Shown: positions 45,115 through 57,819 of the stretch, one piece after another
Numbering within the stretch: position 1 is the first letter of the stretch
How the letters are laid out: the number at the start of each line of letters is the position of its first letter
Assembly: GCF_016623495.1 (NCBI RefSeq)
Contig: NZ_JAEHHL010000002.1
Coordinates: 1-64,000, forward strand
Length of the DNA stretch: 64,000 bases
Source of the DNA: Thermohalobaculum xanthum
Lineage (GTDB): Bacteria; Pseudomonadota; Alphaproteobacteria; Rhodobacterales; Rhodobacteraceae
Direction of reading: 5' to 3'
Made by a program: the position numbers and the translations under genes
Notes under the pieces: generated by a model
What the model saw: the letters and a program-made list of their open reading frames with translations, nothing else
What the model was told of the DNA's origin: nothing
Database searches by the model: none

Positions 45115-46698
45115 GTGGTCGGCGGCCTTCTCGCCCACCATGATCGAGGGCGCGTTGAGGTTGCCGTTGGTGATCCGCGGGAAGATCGAGCTGTCGGCCA
45201 CGCGCAACCCCTCGACCCCGATCACGCGGGCCTCGGGGTCGACGACCGCCAGCGGGTCGTCGGCGCGCCCCATCCGGCAGGTGCCGCAGGGGTGATAGGC
45301 GCTCTCGACATGCTCGCGAATGAAGGCGTCAAGCTCGTCATCCGTCTGCACTTCGGGCCCCGGCTGGATCTCGTCTCCGCGATAGGCATCGAAGGGCGGC
45401 GCGGCAAAGATCTCGCGCGTGATCCGGATACAATGGCGGAAGTCCTCCCAGTCCTGCGCCTCCGACATGTAGTTGAAGCGGATGCTTGGCGCCTCGCGCG
45501 CGTCGCCCGAGCGCAGCGTCACCGAGCCGCGCGAAAGCGAGCGCATCGGCCCGACATGCGCCTGGAAGCCATGCCCGACCGCCGCCACCTTGCCGTCGTA
45601 GCGCACCGCGAGCGGCAGGAAATGGAACTGGATATCGGGATAGTCGACGCCCGCGCGCGAGCGGACGAAGCCCGCCGCCTCGAACTGGTTCGACGCGCCC
45701 GGCCCGGTCCGGGTGAAGAGCCAACGCGCACCGACATACGCCTTGCCCGCGAGGTTCCAGTAGCGGAACAGCGTGATCGGCTGCGTCGAGGCCTGCTGGA
45801 TATAGAGCTCGAGGTGGTCCTGCAGGTTCCGGCCCACGCCGGATCGGTCGGCGACGACCTCGATCCCGTGCTCGGCCAGATGGTCGCCCGGCCCGATGCC
45901 CGAGAGCATCAGCAGCTTGGGCGAGTTGATCGAGGAGGCCGCGAGGATCACCTCGCGCCGGGCGCGCACGACCTCGATCCTGCCGCCGCGCTCGACCTCG
46001 ACGCCGGTCGCGCGGCCGTGCTCGATCACCACGCGGCGGGCGAGACAGCGGTGGAGCGTGCAGTTCTGCCGCCGGAGCGCGGGCTTGAGATAGGCATCCG
46101 CCGCCGACCAGCGCTCGCCCTGCCAGATGGTGCGGTCCATCGGGCCGAAGCCTTCCTGCTTCTCGCCGTTGTAGTCGTGGGTCCGCTCGAACCCGGCGGC
46201 GACGCCCGCATCCTCGAAGGCGCGGACCAGCGGGTTCTCGCGGCTGCCGCGCGTGACATGCAGCGGGCCGCCCCGACCGCGCCAGTCGCCGTTGCCGCCA
46301 TGGCCACCGTCGTGCCAGTCCTCCATCCGCTGGTAGTAGGGCGCGACGTCGGGCCAGGCCCAGCCATCGGCCCCCTGCTCGGCCCAGTGGTCGAAGTCGC
46401 GCGGATGGCCCCGCACATAGACCATCCCGTTGATCGACGACGACCCCCCGATCACCTTGCCGCGCGGACAGGCGAGCCGCCGCCCACCCAGATGCGGCTC
46501 GGGCTCGGACACGAAGCCCCAGTCGTAGCGCGGCAGGTTCATCGGGTAGCTCAGCGCCCCCGGCATGCGGATCAGCGGCCCCCAGTCGGTGCCGCCGAAC
46601 TCAAGCACGATGACCGAGTGTTGCCCGTTCTCGGACAGCCGCGCCGCAAGCGCCGAGCCGGCGGAGCCGGAGCCGACGATGACGAAATCAGCTTCCAT
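45037..46698 (-). CDS. betA: Choline dehydrogenase (GMC oxidoreductase)
   Basis: A 553-aa FAD enzyme of the GMC family that oxidises choline to betaine aldehyde. The N-terminus [20 protein letters not shown] binds [23 protein letters not shown] and [20 protein letters not shown] are the two GMC signatures; the C-terminal [12 protein letters not shown] and [20 protein letters not shown] hold the active-site His/Asn. The start overlaps the stop of the GST gene as TGATG. It is the last gene of betI-betC-GST-betA. The usual betB (aldehyde dehydrogenase) is missing from this operon. Its 3' end is duplicated downstream. Confidence 0.93.
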   Translation of the reverse strand: MEADFVIVGSGSAGSALAARLSENGQHSVIVLEFGGTDWGPLIRMPGALSYPMNLPRYDWGFVSEPEPHLGGRRLACPRGKVIGGSSSINGMVYVRGHPRDFDHWAEQGADGWAWPDVAPYYQRMEDWHDGGHGGNGDWRGRGGPLHVTRGSRENPLVRAFEDAGVAAGFERTHDYNGEKQEGFGPMDRTIWQGERWSAADAYLKPALRRQNCTLHRCLARRVVIEHGRATGVEVERGGRIEVVRARREVILAASSINSPKLLMLSGIGPGDHLAEHGIEVVADRSGVGRNLQDHLELYIQQASTQPITLFRYWNLAGKAYVGARWLFTRTGPGASNQFEAAGFVRSRAGVDYPDIQFHFLPLAVRYDGKVAAVGHGFQAHVGPMRSLSRGSVTLRSGDAREAPSIRFNYMSEAQDWEDFRHCIRITREIFAAPPFDAYRGDEIQPGPEVQTDDELDAFIREHVESAYHPCGTCRMGRADDPLAVVDPEARVIGVEGLRVADSSIFPRITNGNLNAPSIMVGEKAADHILGRPPLPRDNRQPWINPRWEVSDR

Positions 46699-47336
46699 CA
46701 CTTCACTCTCAGCGGCTCGTAGCTGACCATCGCGTGCCGGGCATAGGCCGGCCGCGCGGTCAGACGTTGGTAATAGGCATCGAGATTGGGCGTCGCGGCC
46801 TTGTCGAATTCGAGCGTGTCGTAGCGGTAGAGCTGGTGCCCGACCATGATGTCCGCGAAGCTCAGCGCCTCGCCGCCCAGATAGGGCCCCTCTCCGATCC
46901 GCGCGTCGAGCATGGCCGCCAGCGGCTTGACCTTTTCGATCGTGGCCGCGATCGCCGCCGGGTCGCGCTCGGCCTCGCGGACGCGTACCAGAGGCCAGAA
47001 GACGCCGTAGTTGAAGGCCGGGATGAAGGTCGTCTTCATCCATTCAGCCCACATGTCGAGCGCGGCGCGACGCACGGGGTCGCGGGGCCAGAAGGCTTCA
47101 TCGCCATGCCGCGCCGCGAGGTAGCGCAGGATCGCGGCGCTCTCCCACAACGTCACCTCGTCGTCCCGGAAGGTCGGGACCAGCCCATTCGGGTTCAGGG
47201 CGCGGTATTCGGCTGTATCGGTCCCGCCATAGGCGCCGCCGACATCGATGCGGTTTGCCTCGAGCCCCAGCTCGCCCAATGCCCACATCACGATCTGGAC
47301 GTTCGATGACGTCGCCCTGCCCCATACAGTGATCAT
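46698..47336 (-). CDS. Glutathione S-transferase family protein inside the bet operon
   Basis: A 212-aa GST with [40 protein letters not shown] (cis-Pro and gamma-Glu site) and [15 protein letters not shown] in the helical half. It begins one base after the betC stop (TAAGATG) and its stop overlaps the betA start, so it is translated with the choline genes. It occupies the position where betB is found in many related operons. A role in detoxifying aldehyde or in glutathione-dependent chemistry is only inference. Confidence 0.88.
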   Translation of the reverse strand: MITVWGRATSSNVQIVMWALGELGLEANRIDVGGAYGGTDTAEYRALNPNGLVPTFRDDEVTLWESAAILRYLAARHGDEAFWPRDPVRRAALDMWAEWMKTTFIPAFNYGVFWPLVRVREAERDPAAIAATIEKVKPLAAMLDARIGEGPYLGGEALSFADIMVGHQLYRYDTLEFDKAATPNLDAYYQRLTARPAYARHAMVSYEPLRVK

Positions 47337-47337
47337 C

Positions 47338-48852
47338 TTACTCGCCTTTCGGGAAGCGCTTGCCCCCATCCACGACGTTGAGGTCCATGTGATTGCGCAT
47401 GTACTGCTCGGACGCCGCGCGAAGCGGCTGGAAGTCCCAAGGGTAATAGGCGCCCTTGCGCAACGCCTCGTACACGACCCATCGCCGGGCCTGGCTCTCG
47501 CGCACCTCGGCGTCATAGGCGGCGAGGTCCCAGCGCGCCTCGGACTTGGCTCGGAGCATCGCCAGAGTGCCCTGATGCTCGGGCACATCGGCGAGGTTCG
47601 TAAGCTCCTGCGGGTCCGCCTCGAGATCGAAGAGCTGGTCGGGGTCGAGCGCACAGCGGTTGTATTTCCATCGGCCATAGCGCAGCGAAACCATCGGTGC
47701 ATAGGACGCCTCGGCCGCGTATTCGATGGCCACCGGCGCAGTGCGTTCGGCACCATTCGCCAATCGAAGAAGGCTTTCGCCGTCCGTCCAGGGCGCGACC
47801 TCTTCCATCGAAACGCCGGCGAGGTCGGCCAGCGTCGGACAGACATCGACGGTCGAGACAGGCGCGTCGATCCGCGCGGGCGCGATCCCCGGCCCCGCGA
47901 TCATCATCGGCACGCGCGACGAGCCTTCGAAGAAGCTCATCTTGAACCAGAGCCCGCGCTCGCCCAGCATGTCGCCGTGGTCCGAGACAAAGAGGATCAC
48001 GGTGTTCTCGGCCATCTGCCCGCGCTCGAGCACGTCGAGGATGCCGCCGATCTTCTCGTCCAGATACGAGATATTGGCGAAGTAGGCGCGCCGCGCCCGC
48101 CTGATCATTTCGGGCGTGATCTCGTAGCTGCGCCAGTCGTTGGCGTCGAAGATCCGCTTCGAGTGGGCGTCCTGCTGATCATAGGGGATGGCGGGCACTT
48201 CGGGGTCGAGATGCGCGCAATCCTCGTAGAGGTCCCAGAACCGGCGGCGCGCCACGTAAGGGTCGTGCGGATGCGTGAAGCTGACGGTCAGACACCACGG
48301 GCGGCCGTCCTCGGCGCGGGCGTAGTCCCAAAGCTGGCGCTCGGCCTGAAAGGCCACGTCATCGTCATAGTCCATCTGGTTGGAAATCTCGGCGATGCCC
48401 GCCGCTGGGACCGCACCGAGATTGTGATACCACCACTCGATCCGCTCGCCCGGCTTGCGATAGTCGGGGGTCCAGCCGAAATCGGCAGGATAGATATCGG
48501 TGGTCAGCCGCTGCTCGAAGCCGTGCAGCTGGTCGGGCCCGACGAAATGCATCTTGCCGGACAGGCAGGTCGCGTAGCCCGCGCGCCGCACGTGATGCGC
48601 ATAGGTCGGGATTGCCGAGGCGAACTCGGCGGCGTTGTCATAGACGCGCGTTCGCCGCGGCAGCTGGCCGGACATGAAGCTTGCCCGCCCCGGGGCGCAG
48701 AGCGGCGACGCGGTGTAGGAGTTGACGAAGCGGGCCGATCGTTCGGCCAGCCGGCGCAGGTTCGGCGTGTGCAGCCAGGGCGCCGGACCGTCGGGAAACA
48801 GCGTGCCGTTCAGCTGATCGACCATCAGGATCAGGATGTTCGGGCGGGTCAT
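47338..48852 (-). CDS. betC: Choline-sulfatase
   Basis: A 504-aa type I sulfatase releasing choline from choline-O-sulfate. The active-site signature is [14 protein letters not shown] with Cys52 as the residue converted to formylglycine; metal ligands Asp12 (ILMVDQLNG) and [12 protein letters not shown] are present; the C-terminal region [17 protein letters not shown] and [20 protein letters not shown] are typical of BetC. Start ATG 48852 overlaps the betI stop by 4 bp. The product would feed BetA. A cysteine-free SUMF1-like gene lies nearby but should not be its activator. Confidence 0.93.
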   Translation of the reverse strand: MTRPNILILMVDQLNGTLFPDGPAPWLHTPNLRRLAERSARFVNSYTASPLCAPGRASFMSGQLPRRTRVYDNAAEFASAIPTYAHHVRRAGYATCLSGKMHFVGPDQLHGFEQRLTTDIYPADFGWTPDYRKPGERIEWWYHNLGAVPAAGIAEISNQMDYDDDVAFQAERQLWDYARAEDGRPWCLTVSFTHPHDPYVARRRFWDLYEDCAHLDPEVPAIPYDQQDAHSKRIFDANDWRSYEITPEMIRRARRAYFANISYLDEKIGGILDVLERGQMAENTVILFVSDHGDMLGERGLWFKMSFFEGSSRVPMMIAGPGIAPARIDAPVSTVDVCPTLADLAGVSMEEVAPWTDGESLLRLANGAERTAPVAIEYAAEASYAPMVSLRYGRWKYNRCALDPDQLFDLEADPQELTNLADVPEHQGTLAMLRAKSEARWDLAAYDAEVRESQARRWVVYEALRKGAYYPWDFQPLRAASEQYMRNHMDLNVVDGGKRFPKGE

Positions 48853-49445
48853 GTGCGGCTCCGGGCAAGCTGCGTGTCGAGATAGTCCTCGACCAGCGCG
48901 ATCGCGGTTTCGGGGGCATGCGCGGGCGCAGTGGCATCGACGGCCAGCGCGCGGCGGATGTAGAGGCCATCGATCAGCGCCGCGACGCCCTCGGCGATGC
49001 GCGCAGCCTCGGCGCCAGCGAGGTGGCGCAGATCGTGGACAAGGTTCGAGTGCAGACGGCGCGCATAGACGCGCAGCAGCCGCCGCGCGCCCTGCTCGTT
49101 CTGCGCATGAACATAGAAGGCGAGCCATGCCGAAACGGTCGCCGGCGCGAACTGTGCCGGGGCGAAGCTCTCGGCCACGATCAGCGAGAGACGCCGGCGC
49201 GGATCGTGCTCGGGCGCGAGAGCCATGGACACCGCGCGGCCGAACTGTCCGAGCAGATGGCGCATGGTGGCGAGGAAGAGTTGCTCCTTCGCGCCGAAGT
49301 AGTGATGGGCGAGCGCCGGCGAGACGCCGGCGCGCCGCGCGATCTGCCCCATCGTCACGTCAAGGCCGCCGCGGTCCCCGATCGCCTCGACCGCGGCCTC
49401 GATCAGGGCGCGGCGGCGGATCGGCTCCATTCCAAGCTTTGGCAT
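48849..49445 (-). CDS. betI: TetR-type repressor BetI
   Basis: A 198-aa TetR regulator that represses bet genes in the absence of choline. It starts with [20 protein letters not shown], the helix-turn-helix is [20 protein letters not shown], and DGLYIRRAL near the end is family-typical. It overlaps betC (ATGA) and so is autoregulated with the operon. A 20-bp perfect palindrome lies 37 bp upstream of its start. Confidence 0.93.
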   Translation of the reverse strand: MPKLGMEPIRRRALIEAAVEAIGDRGGLDVTMGQIARRAGVSPALAHHYFGAKEQLFLATMRHLLGQFGRAVSMALAPEHDPRRRLSLIVAESFAPAQFAPATVSAWLAFYVHAQNEQGARRLLRVYARRLHSNLVHDLRHLAGAEAARIAEGVAALIDGLYIRRALAVDATAPAHAPETAIALVEDYLDTQLARSRT

Positions 49446-49482
49446 GCGTCGCTCCGTTCATCTTCCCGGATTTGGCGCAAAG

Positions 49483-49502
49483 TTGATTGACTCGTCAATC
49501 AA
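49483..49502. promoter_or_regulatory. BetI-type operator palindrome
   Basis: TTGATTGA-CTCG-TCAATCAA is a perfect 8+8 inverted repeat between betI and coxG, resembling known BetI sites (TTGATTG...CAATCAA type, from memory). An A-rich AATAAAAAA follows. Confidence 0.7.
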
Positions 49503-49642
49503 TAAAAAACCAGCAACCACGATCGCGCGATAGCGCGCAATGGACCCGTCGAGACGGTGGACATGCGCGAAATCCTGCCGCACGATCCCCGCAAGAAACG
49601 AGCGGCCTGAAGCGGGCCGGACCAGGGAGAGGACCGGATCTC

Positions 49643-50188
49643 ATGAACATGTCGGGCGAACGGCTGATCGCCGCGCCGCGTGCCGATGTCTGGGCGGCAC
49701 TGAACGATCCCGAGGTGCTGAAAGCATGCATTCCGGGCTGCGACAGCCTCGAGAAGACATCGGACACCTCGTTCTCGGCCGTCGCCACGCAGAAGGTCGG
49801 ACCGGTGAAAGCCACCTTCAAAGGCGAGGTAAGCTTGTCGGATATCGTGGAGGGCGAGGGCTACACGATCACCGGCGAGGGCAAGGGCGGCGCGGCGGGC
49901 TTCGCCAAGGGGGGCGCGAAGGTCAATCTCAGCGACGCCGAACCGCCCGAGGGCAAGTCCGGGCCAGCCACCCTTCTGGTCTACGAGGCCGAGGCGAAGG
50001 TCGGCGGCAAGCTTGCGCAACTCGGATCACGGCTCATCGACGGTTTCGCGAAGAAGATGGCGGACGACTTCTTCAACCGCTTCCAGACCGCGATCGAGGG
50101 GCCTGCCGAGCCCGAGGAAGCGGACGACGGCGACGATGCGGCGCCCGAGGCGAAGAAGAAGAGCTGGCTCAAGCGGCTGGTTGGTTAA
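49643..50188 (+). CDS. coxG: CoxG-like SRPBCC protein
   Basis: A 181-aa protein of the CO dehydrogenase subunit G family (START/SRPBCC fold). Seen: [47 protein letters not shown] and the C-terminal lysine-rich tail [11 protein letters not shown] that may bind membranes. In Oligotropha CoxG helps recruit the enzyme to the membrane. A second ATG lies six bases downstream. It precedes coxS by 74 bp on the same strand. Confidence 0.88.
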   Translation: MNMSGERLIAAPRADVWAALNDPEVLKACIPGCDSLEKTSDTSFSAVATQKVGPVKATFKGEVSLSDIVEGEGYTITGEGKGGAAGFAKGGAKVNLSDAEPPEGKSGPATLLVYEAEAKVGGKLAQLGSRLIDGFAKKMADDFFNRFQTAIEGPAEPEEADDGDDAAPEAKKKSWLKRLVG

Positions 50189-50262
50189 GCAAGGTCAGAT
50201 TTCCGCCCGGGGACGGTCACGTCCCTTCGGGCGAACGGAGCTTTATGGGAGGACTATCCGAA

Positions 50263-50751
50263 ATGACAAAGGTTTCCATGACCGTGAACGGCAAGGCCGT
50301 CTCGGGCGACGTCGAGGGACGCACGCTGCTCGTGCAGTTCCTCCGCGAGGGGCTCGGCCTCACCGGCACGCATGTCGGCTGCGATACCTCGCAATGCGGC
50401 GCCTGCGTCGTCCACGTGAACGGCGAGAGCGTGAAGGCCTGCACGATCTTCGCGCTGGGCTGCGAGGGCGCCGAGGTGCGCACCATCGAGGGCATGGCGA
50501 ATGCCGACGGCTCTCTGGGCGTGATCCAGGCCGCGTTCCAGGAGCATCATGGCCTGCAATGCGGGTTCTGCACGCCGGGCATGGTGATGTCCGCCGCCGA
50601 CCTTCTGTCGCGCAATCAGAATCCGACCGAACGAGACGTCCGCGAATGGCTCGAGGGCAACATCTGCCGCTGCACCGGCTACCACAACATCGTGAAGTCG
50701 ATCATGGCCGCCGCGGCCACGCTGCGCGGCGAGCAGGTCGCCGCGGAATAA
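50263..50751 (+). CDS. coxS: CO dehydrogenase-like small subunit (two 2Fe-2S clusters)
   Basis: A 162-aa iron-sulfur subunit of the xanthine oxidase family. The plant-type cluster motif is [20 protein letters not shown] followed by AC; the second cluster has [13 protein letters not shown] and [18 protein letters not shown] precedes the ATG at 50263. Order coxG-coxS-coxL-coxM differs from the M-S-L of the classical form I operon. It passes electrons from the molybdenum site of CoxL to FAD of CoxM. Confidence 0.93.
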   Translation: MTKVSMTVNGKAVSGDVEGRTLLVQFLREGLGLTGTHVGCDTSQCGACVVHVNGESVKACTIFALGCEGAEVRTIEGMANADGSLGVIQAAFQEHHGLQCGFCTPGMVMSAADLLSRNQNPTERDVREWLEGNICRCTGYHNIVKSIMAAAATLRGEQVAAE

Positions 50752-50791
50752 CGACACGGCGCAGGCCAATAACAGATCAGGGAGAGACGAC

Positions 50792-53161
<2,370 letters not shown>

Positions 53162-53170
53162 GTATGCATC

Positions 53171-53189
53171 GGGGGCGCACGGCGCCCCC
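53171..53189 (+). terminator. GC hairpin between coxL and coxM
   Basis: GGGGGCGC (53171-53178) pairs with GCGCCCCC (53182-53189). Nothing T-rich follows; may lower coxM expression. Confidence 0.3.
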
Positions 53190-53266
53190 GCCCGCCCCCT
53201 CCCCGCCGGGAGAGGGATCGCCCCGGCCCGGTCAAGGCCGGGGAGCGCAAGACAGGGAAGACGAAC

Positions 53267-54064
53267 ATGTATGCATTCGACTACGCCCGCCCCGCCAGCC
53301 TCGCCGAGGCGATCGAGGCGATGAAGGACGAGGACGCGAAGGCGCTGGCCGGCGGCCAGACCTTGATCCCGACGCTGAAGCAGCGGCTCGCCAGCCCGAC
53401 GACGCTGGTTGACCTCAATGGCATCGCCGAGATCAAGGGCATCTGCCTGAAGGACGGCATGGTAGCGATCGGCGCAGGCACGCGTCACGCCGAGGTCGCC
53501 GACTCGGCGGATGTGCAGCGACTGATCCCCGCACTCGCCCATCTCGCGGCCCATATCGGCGACCCGCAGGTGAGAAACCGTGGAACCCTTGGCGGCAGCC
53601 TCGCCAACAATGACCCCTCGGCCTGCTATCCCGCCGCGGTGCTTGGACTTGGCGCGACGGTGCACACCTCGGCCGGCCGCGCCATCGCCGCGGACGACTA
53701 CTTCCAGGGCATGTTCGAAACGGCGCTGGGAGAAGGCGAGTTGATCACCTCGGTCGACTTTCCCGTGCCGGAGAAGGCTGCCTACATGAAGTTCGTGCAG
53801 CCGGCCTCGCGCTTTGCCCTCACCGGCGTCTTCGTCGCGAAGTTCCTCGGTGCCGTGCGCGTAGCCGTCACTGGCGCATCCGAGAGCGGCGTCTTCCGCT
53901 GGCCCGAGGCGGAAAAGGCCCTGAGCGCGAACTTCTCGGCCGGCGCCCTCGACGGCGTCGCCCTTGGCGCCGACGGGATGATCGGCGACCTGCATGGTAC
54001 GCCCGAGTATCGCGCACATCTGGCGGGCGTGATGGCCCGCCGCGCGGTAACGGCCGCCGGCTGA
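53267..54064 (+). CDS. coxM: CO dehydrogenase-like medium (FAD) subunit
   Basis: A 265-aa FAD-binding subunit of the vanillyl-alcohol oxidase fold. [17 protein letters not shown] opens it, [14 protein letters not shown] and [20 protein letters not shown] are the FAD motifs, matching CoxM/CutM. It lies 105 bp after coxL and ends just before a strong hairpin at 54092, closing the cox operon. Electron acceptor unknown. Confidence 0.92.
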   Translation: MYAFDYARPASLAEAIEAMKDEDAKALAGGQTLIPTLKQRLASPTTLVDLNGIAEIKGICLKDGMVAIGAGTRHAEVADSADVQRLIPALAHLAAHIGDPQVRNRGTLGGSLANNDPSACYPAAVLGLGATVHTSAGRAIAADDYFQGMFETALGEGELITSVDFPVPEKAAYMKFVQPASRFALTGVFVAKFLGAVRVAVTGASESGVFRWPEAEKALSANFSAGALDGVALGADGMIGDLHGTPEYRAHLAGVMARRAVTAAG

Positions 54065-54091
54065 GGGCGGGCACCGCGGCAAAAGACTGAT

Positions 54092-54113
54092 GGCGGCGCG
54101 GCGACGCGCCGCC
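54092..54113 (+). terminator. Hairpin after coxM
   Basis: GGCGGCGCG (54092-54100) and CGCGCCGCC (54105-54113) form a perfect nine-base stem with loop GCGA, followed by GTTT. It lies 28 bp after the coxM stop. Confidence 0.55.
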
Positions 54114-54237
54114 GTTTGCACTTGAGCCGGCCCCGTCGGGCGCCGGCTCACATGTGCTTGGCAGTCCTCCCCGCGCCCGCTAACACTTCTTCCCGAGGGC
54201 CGCCTTGCGATGCTGGCGGCGTCAGCTGGGGAGCACG

Positions 54238-54696
54238 ATGGACAAGCCGAGCTGGCAGATCAGGGACGCAGATTTCGTTGCGCGGGTCCACGCCTCCTTC
54301 GCGAAGCAGAGATTCATGACCCTGATCGGCGCGCGACTGGCGCATGTCGCGCCGGGCGACGTGGTCATCGAGATGCCGGTGCGCGCGGAGCTGGAACAGC
54401 AGCACGGCTATGTCCACGCGGGCGCATGCTGGTCCATCGCGGATTCCGCGGCAGGCTATGCCAGCCAGACCCTGATGGGTCCTGATGACGGCGTGTTGAC
54501 GGTCGAGCTCAAGATCAACCTGCTCGCTCCTGCCGGCGGCGACTTGTTGCGCGCCCATGGCCGGGTCGAGCGCGCCGGGCGCAGCCTGATGGTCGCCCGC
54601 TCGGACGTCTTCGCCGTCGATGGTGGCACCGAGAGGCATGTGGCGACGACGCTCGGCACGTTCATGGTGATGCCGGGGCTGAAGGACCGGACATGA
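54238..54696 (+). CDS. PaaI-type hot-dog thioesterase
   Basis: A 152-aa hot-dog protein. Characteristic is QHGYVHAGACWSIADSAAGY with the catalytic region HxG and Asp, then VELKINLLAPAGGDLLRAHG. Likely hydrolyses aromatic or medium-chain acyl-CoA. GGGGAG lies four bases before the ATG. Its stop overlaps the next gene (ATGA at 54693), so it leads a three-gene set with a GNAT and a GFA protein. Confidence 0.85.
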   Translation: MDKPSWQIRDADFVARVHASFAKQRFMTLIGARLAHVAPGDVVIEMPVRAELEQQHGYVHAGACWSIADSAAGYASQTLMGPDDGVLTVELKINLLAPAGGDLLRAHGRVERAGRSLMVARSDVFAVDGGTERHVATTLGTFMVMPGLKDRT

Positions 54697-55274
54697 CCAC
54701 GTCGGCGATCCACCCGCTCACCCCCGAGCGCCTTGGCGACTTCGAGACGCTGATGGGGCCGCGCGGCGGCGCCGAGGGGTGCTGGTGCATGCTGTGGCGC
54801 GTCCCGGCCAAGACGTTCAAGGCAGGAAAGGGTGACGCGAACCGCGATGCGATGCGCGCGCGGGTAACCGGGGGTCGCGCGCCGGGACTGCTGGCCTATC
54901 TCGACGACACGCCTTCCGGGTGGATCTCGGTCGCGCCGCGGTCCGAGTTCCCCCGGCTCGCTGGCTCGCGCATCCTCGCCCCGGTCGATGACCGCGATGC
55001 CTGGTCGGTCACCTGCTTCTTCATCGCCCGGCAGGCCCGTCGCAAGGGGCTGACCGTGGCGCTGCTCGATGCCGCCGCCGGATTCGCGCGCCGGCATGGC
55101 GCCCGCTGCCTCGAGGGCTATCCGGTCGATCCGGGGGACACCCGCTACCCCGGAACCTTCGCCTGGACGGGCCTTGCCCCCGCGTTCCTCGCAGCCGGCT
55201 TCCACGAGGTCGCCCGGCGGTCGGACAAGCGGCCGATCATGCGGCGCGAGCTCGACGCGGATGACGATGGCTGA
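54693..55274 (+). CDS. GNAT family acetyltransferase
   Basis: A 193-aa N-acetyltransferase-like protein. The region VTCFFIARQARRKGLTVALL carries a modified CoA-binding loop (RRKGLT), and YPVDPGDTRYPGTFAW is typical of a small GNAT subgroup. Start overlaps the thioesterase stop; the stop overlaps the GFA gene. The N-terminus has three near-consecutive aromatic/cysteine residues (GCWCMLW). The acceptor is unknown. Confidence 0.8.
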   Translation: MTTSAIHPLTPERLGDFETLMGPRGGAEGCWCMLWRVPAKTFKAGKGDANRDAMRARVTGGRAPGLLAYLDDTPSGWISVAPRSEFPRLAGSRILAPVDDRDAWSVTCFFIARQARRKGLTVALLDAAAGFARRHGARCLEGYPVDPGDTRYPGTFAWTGLAPAFLAAGFHEVARRSDKRPIMRRELDADDDG

Positions 55275-55671
55275 GCCCCTGACCGGCCGGTGCCTCTGCG
55301 GCGCCATTCGCTTCGAGGTCGACGCGCTGACCGAAGGGCCGGTGGCCTGCCATTGCCGCGCGTGCCAGCGGCAGAGCGGCAGTGCGTTCTGGGTGGCCGT
55401 GACCGCGGCGCGCGATGCGGTCCGCGTCACGGGCGATCGGCTGGCCTGGGTGCGTGCAACGCCATCCGCCGAGCGCGGCTACTGCCGCGACTGCGGCGGG
55501 TATCTGTTCTGGCGGTTGCTGACGGGCGACACCGTCGACATCGGGGTCGGCGCGCTCGATCGGATCGACGGCATGGTAATCGAGGCGCACATCTTCACCG
55601 CCGAGGCGCGCCTTCCGTTACCTGACGACGGCATCCCCCGCTTCCCGCACGGACGCCCGGGGATCGACTGA
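55267..55671 (+). CDS. GFA (glutathione-dependent formaldehyde-activating) family protein
   Basis: A 134-aa zinc protein of the CENP-V/GFA family. Cysteine motifs: GRCLCGAI, CHCRACQRQSGSAF and GYCRDCGGYLFW, enough for two zinc sites. It overlaps the GNAT gene by 8 bp. Gfa binds glutathione; most family members have no known activity. An ATG at 55261 is also in frame. Confidence 0.85.
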   Translation: MAEPLTGRCLCGAIRFEVDALTEGPVACHCRACQRQSGSAFWVAVTAARDAVRVTGDRLAWVRATPSAERGYCRDCGGYLFWRLLTGDTVDIGVGALDRIDGMVIEAHIFTAEARLPLPDDGIPRFPHGRPGID

Positions 55672-55723
55672 CGCCGTCAAGGGAAGCGGCCGGCCCACGA
55701 GCCGGCTGTCCGGCGCCTTGCGC

Positions 55724-56626
55724 TCAGGCTGTCAACCCCTCGGGCTCGGGCAGGCCGTTCTCGCGGCAGCATGCCGTCAACGTGTTCGCGAGCAGGCAGG
55801 CGATGGTCATCGGCCCGACGCCCCCCGGCACGGGCGTGATCGCTCCGGCCACCTTGGCGCAGCTCTCGAACTCGCAGTCGCCGACAATCTTGTGCCGGCC
55901 CTCGCCCAGCTCCGGTGCGGGAACGCGGTTGATGCCCACGTCGATGACGACCGCGCCCGGCTTCAGCCAGTCGCCGGTGACCATCTCGGGCCGGCCGACG
56001 GCCGCGACCACGATGTCGGCCTGGCGGCAGACCGCCTCGATGTCGCGGGTGCGGCTGTGCGCGACTGTCACCGTGCAGCTGTCGCGCAGCAGCAGGTTGA
56101 ACATCGGCTTGCCCACGATGTTGGACCGGCCGAGCACGACGGCCGAGCGTCCAGAGAGGCTGCCGAAGTGATCGCGCAACAGCATCAGGCAGCCCAGCGG
56201 CGTGCACGGAACCATCGACTTCTGGCCGGTGCCGAGCAGGCCGACATTCGAGATGTGGAAACCGTCGACGTCCTTCGCCGGATCGATCGTGTTGATCACC
56301 AGATCGCTGTTGAGGTGCCCGGGAAGCGGCAACTGCACCAGGATGCCGTTGATCGCCGGATCGGCGTTCAGCCGCTCGATCAGCGCGAGAAGCTCGGCCT
56401 CGGAGGTCGACGCATCGAGCCGGTGCTCGACCGAGTTCATGCCGACCTCGACGGTCTGCTTGCCCTTGTTGCGGACATAGACCTGGCTTGCGGGGTCCTC
56501 GCCCACCAGCACCACGGCCAGGCCGGGCGTAATCCCGTGCTCGGCCTTGAGCCTGGCGACATGCTCGGCCACCTGACCCCGCACATTCGCTGCGAAGGCC
56601 TTGCCGTCGATCCGTTTCCCCGTCAT
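55724..56626 (-). CDS. folD: Methylenetetrahydrofolate dehydrogenase/cyclohydrolase
   Basis: A 300-aa bifunctional enzyme of one-carbon metabolism. [20 protein letters not shown] holds the catalytic Tyr and Lys, [12 protein letters not shown] and [11 protein letters not shown] the Asp/Pro region, and [13 protein letters not shown] the NADP site; [10 protein letters not shown] ends it. It is leftward, 43 bp before the queF gene end. Length is usual. Confidence 0.95.
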   Translation of the reverse strand: MTGKRIDGKAFAANVRGQVAEHVARLKAEHGITPGLAVVLVGEDPASQVYVRNKGKQTVEVGMNSVEHRLDASTSEAELLALIERLNADPAINGILVQLPLPGHLNSDLVINTIDPAKDVDGFHISNVGLLGTGQKSMVPCTPLGCLMLLRDHFGSLSGRSAVVLGRSNIVGKPMFNLLLRDSCTVTVAHSRTRDIEAVCRQADIVVAAVGRPEMVTGDWLKPGAVVIDVGINRVPAPELGEGRHKIVGDCEFESCAKVAGAITPVPGGVGPMTIACLLANTLTACCRENGLPEPEGLTA

Positions 56627-56669
56627 CCCCTACCTCTCCTCGAAAACCCCGCCGCCCACGGCGCCTGTC

Positions 56670-57131
56670 TCATCCCCGGCCCCGATACGGAGCGACACCG
56701 GTTTCAGGCAACCAAAGACCCTCGGGCGGCGCCCCCGTCTGCCAGAACACGTCGATCGGAATCCCCCCGCGCGGATACCAGTATCCCGCGATTCTGAGGT
56801 ATCGCGGCGACACCGCGGCGACGATCCGTTTGCCGATTTCGACGGTGCACCCCTCGTGGAACGCGCCGTGGTTGCGAAAGCTGAAGAGGAACAGCTTCAG
56901 CGACTTCGACTCGACCAGCCAGCGGTCGGGCACGTAGTCGATCACGAGATGCGCGAAATCGGGCTGCCCGGTCACCGGGCAGAGCGAGGTGAACTCTGGA
57001 CAGGTGAAGCGCGCGACATAGTTGTCGTCGGGGTGCGGGTTCGGCACCGGGTCCAGCCGCGCATCCTCGGGACGCGCCGCGATGGCTGCATCCTTGCCGA
57101 GCGTGGTATGCGAGAGATCATGATCCGTCAT
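56670..57131 (-). CDS. queF: NADPH-dependent 7-cyano-7-deazaguanine reductase
   Basis: A 153-aa T-fold enzyme of queuosine synthesis reducing preQ0 to preQ1. [19 protein letters not shown] holds the catalytic Cys and Asp, and [20 protein letters not shown] the QueF motif with substrate-binding Glu-Ser-Lys and His-Glu. Size is of the short (type I) QueF. The start at 57131 is the natural ATG. Not overlapping with folD; 43 bp gap. Confidence 0.95.
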   Translation of the reverse strand: MTDHDLSHTTLGKDAAIAARPEDARLDPVPNPHPDDNYVARFTCPEFTSLCPVTGQPDFAHLVIDYVPDRWLVESKSLKLFLFSFRNHGAFHEGCTVEIGKRIVAAVSPRYLRIAGYWYPRGGIPIDVFWQTGAPPEGLWLPETGVAPYRGRG

Positions 57132-57191
57132 GGCGGCCCAATTAGCCTGCCAGCGGCCGGGGGACAATCTCGCGTGTCAGAAATGAGCCGA

Positions 57192-57665
57192 TTATTTCAG
57201 GACGACGCGGTGCGACCATGTGCGACCGTCCGAGATCACGATGTCCCTGAACCCGAGGATCTTTGCCAGGTCGAACCACGTTGCCGAGGTTGCGAGGTTC
57301 GTGCGCTGGAAGAAATCGGTCGACCGCGCATTCGCCGTCAACTGGGCCATGACCGCGCGCGCGCGGTAAAGGGTCGCGAAAACCTCGTCATCGAGCGCGA
57401 CAATGATCATGTGTTCGGCCTCCCCGCCCTTGGCGAAGATCGCGAAACGCGGGATCTTGGGCGATTCGAGCTGTGCCTTGGTGATCTGGGTGATGAAGTT
57501 CACCCGGATCGCGCGCTCGGCGGGCGGCGTCCCCGTCAGGTCGCGCTCGAACACCTCCTCGGAGCCGATCGGCGGGTAGTAGTAATCGTCCTTCTCCTGG
57601 GCGGCCGCGGGGAGCGCGGCTGCGAGGAAGGCTGCCGCGAGCAGGCAGGTTGCAAGGCGTGTCAT
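57192..57665 (-). CDS. Exported protein of unknown function, 157 aa
   Basis: The product has a signal peptide (LATCLLAAAFLAAALPAAAQ) and a mature part starting EKDDYYYPPIGSEEVFERDL. It contains NFITQITKAQLESPKIPRFA and ATSATWFDLAKILGFRDIVI, conserved-looking but unnamed in my memory; similar secreted proteins occur in Rhodobacterales. No cysteine is present in the mature part. GGGAG lies before the ATG. It lies 60 bp upstream of queF on the same strand, perhaps co-transcribed. Confidence 0.7.
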   Translation of the reverse strand: MTRLATCLLAAAFLAAALPAAAQEKDDYYYPPIGSEEVFERDLTGTPPAERAIRVNFITQITKAQLESPKIPRFAIFAKGGEAEHMIIVALDDEVFATLYRARAVMAQLTANARSTDFFQRTNLATSATWFDLAKILGFRDIVISDGRTWSHRVVLK

Positions 57666-57819
57666 CTGCGGGTCTCCCTCGATCTCGAACTTCAAACGAA
57701 GATGTAGCGGCGCGAATTTCCGGGCAAGTGTCACGCACGTCCCACGACAGACGCGGCGGCCACGTTTCCGCGAGCACCGCGTGAACCGGCCATCGCGGTG
57801 CGGGCGACCGCCACTGTCG

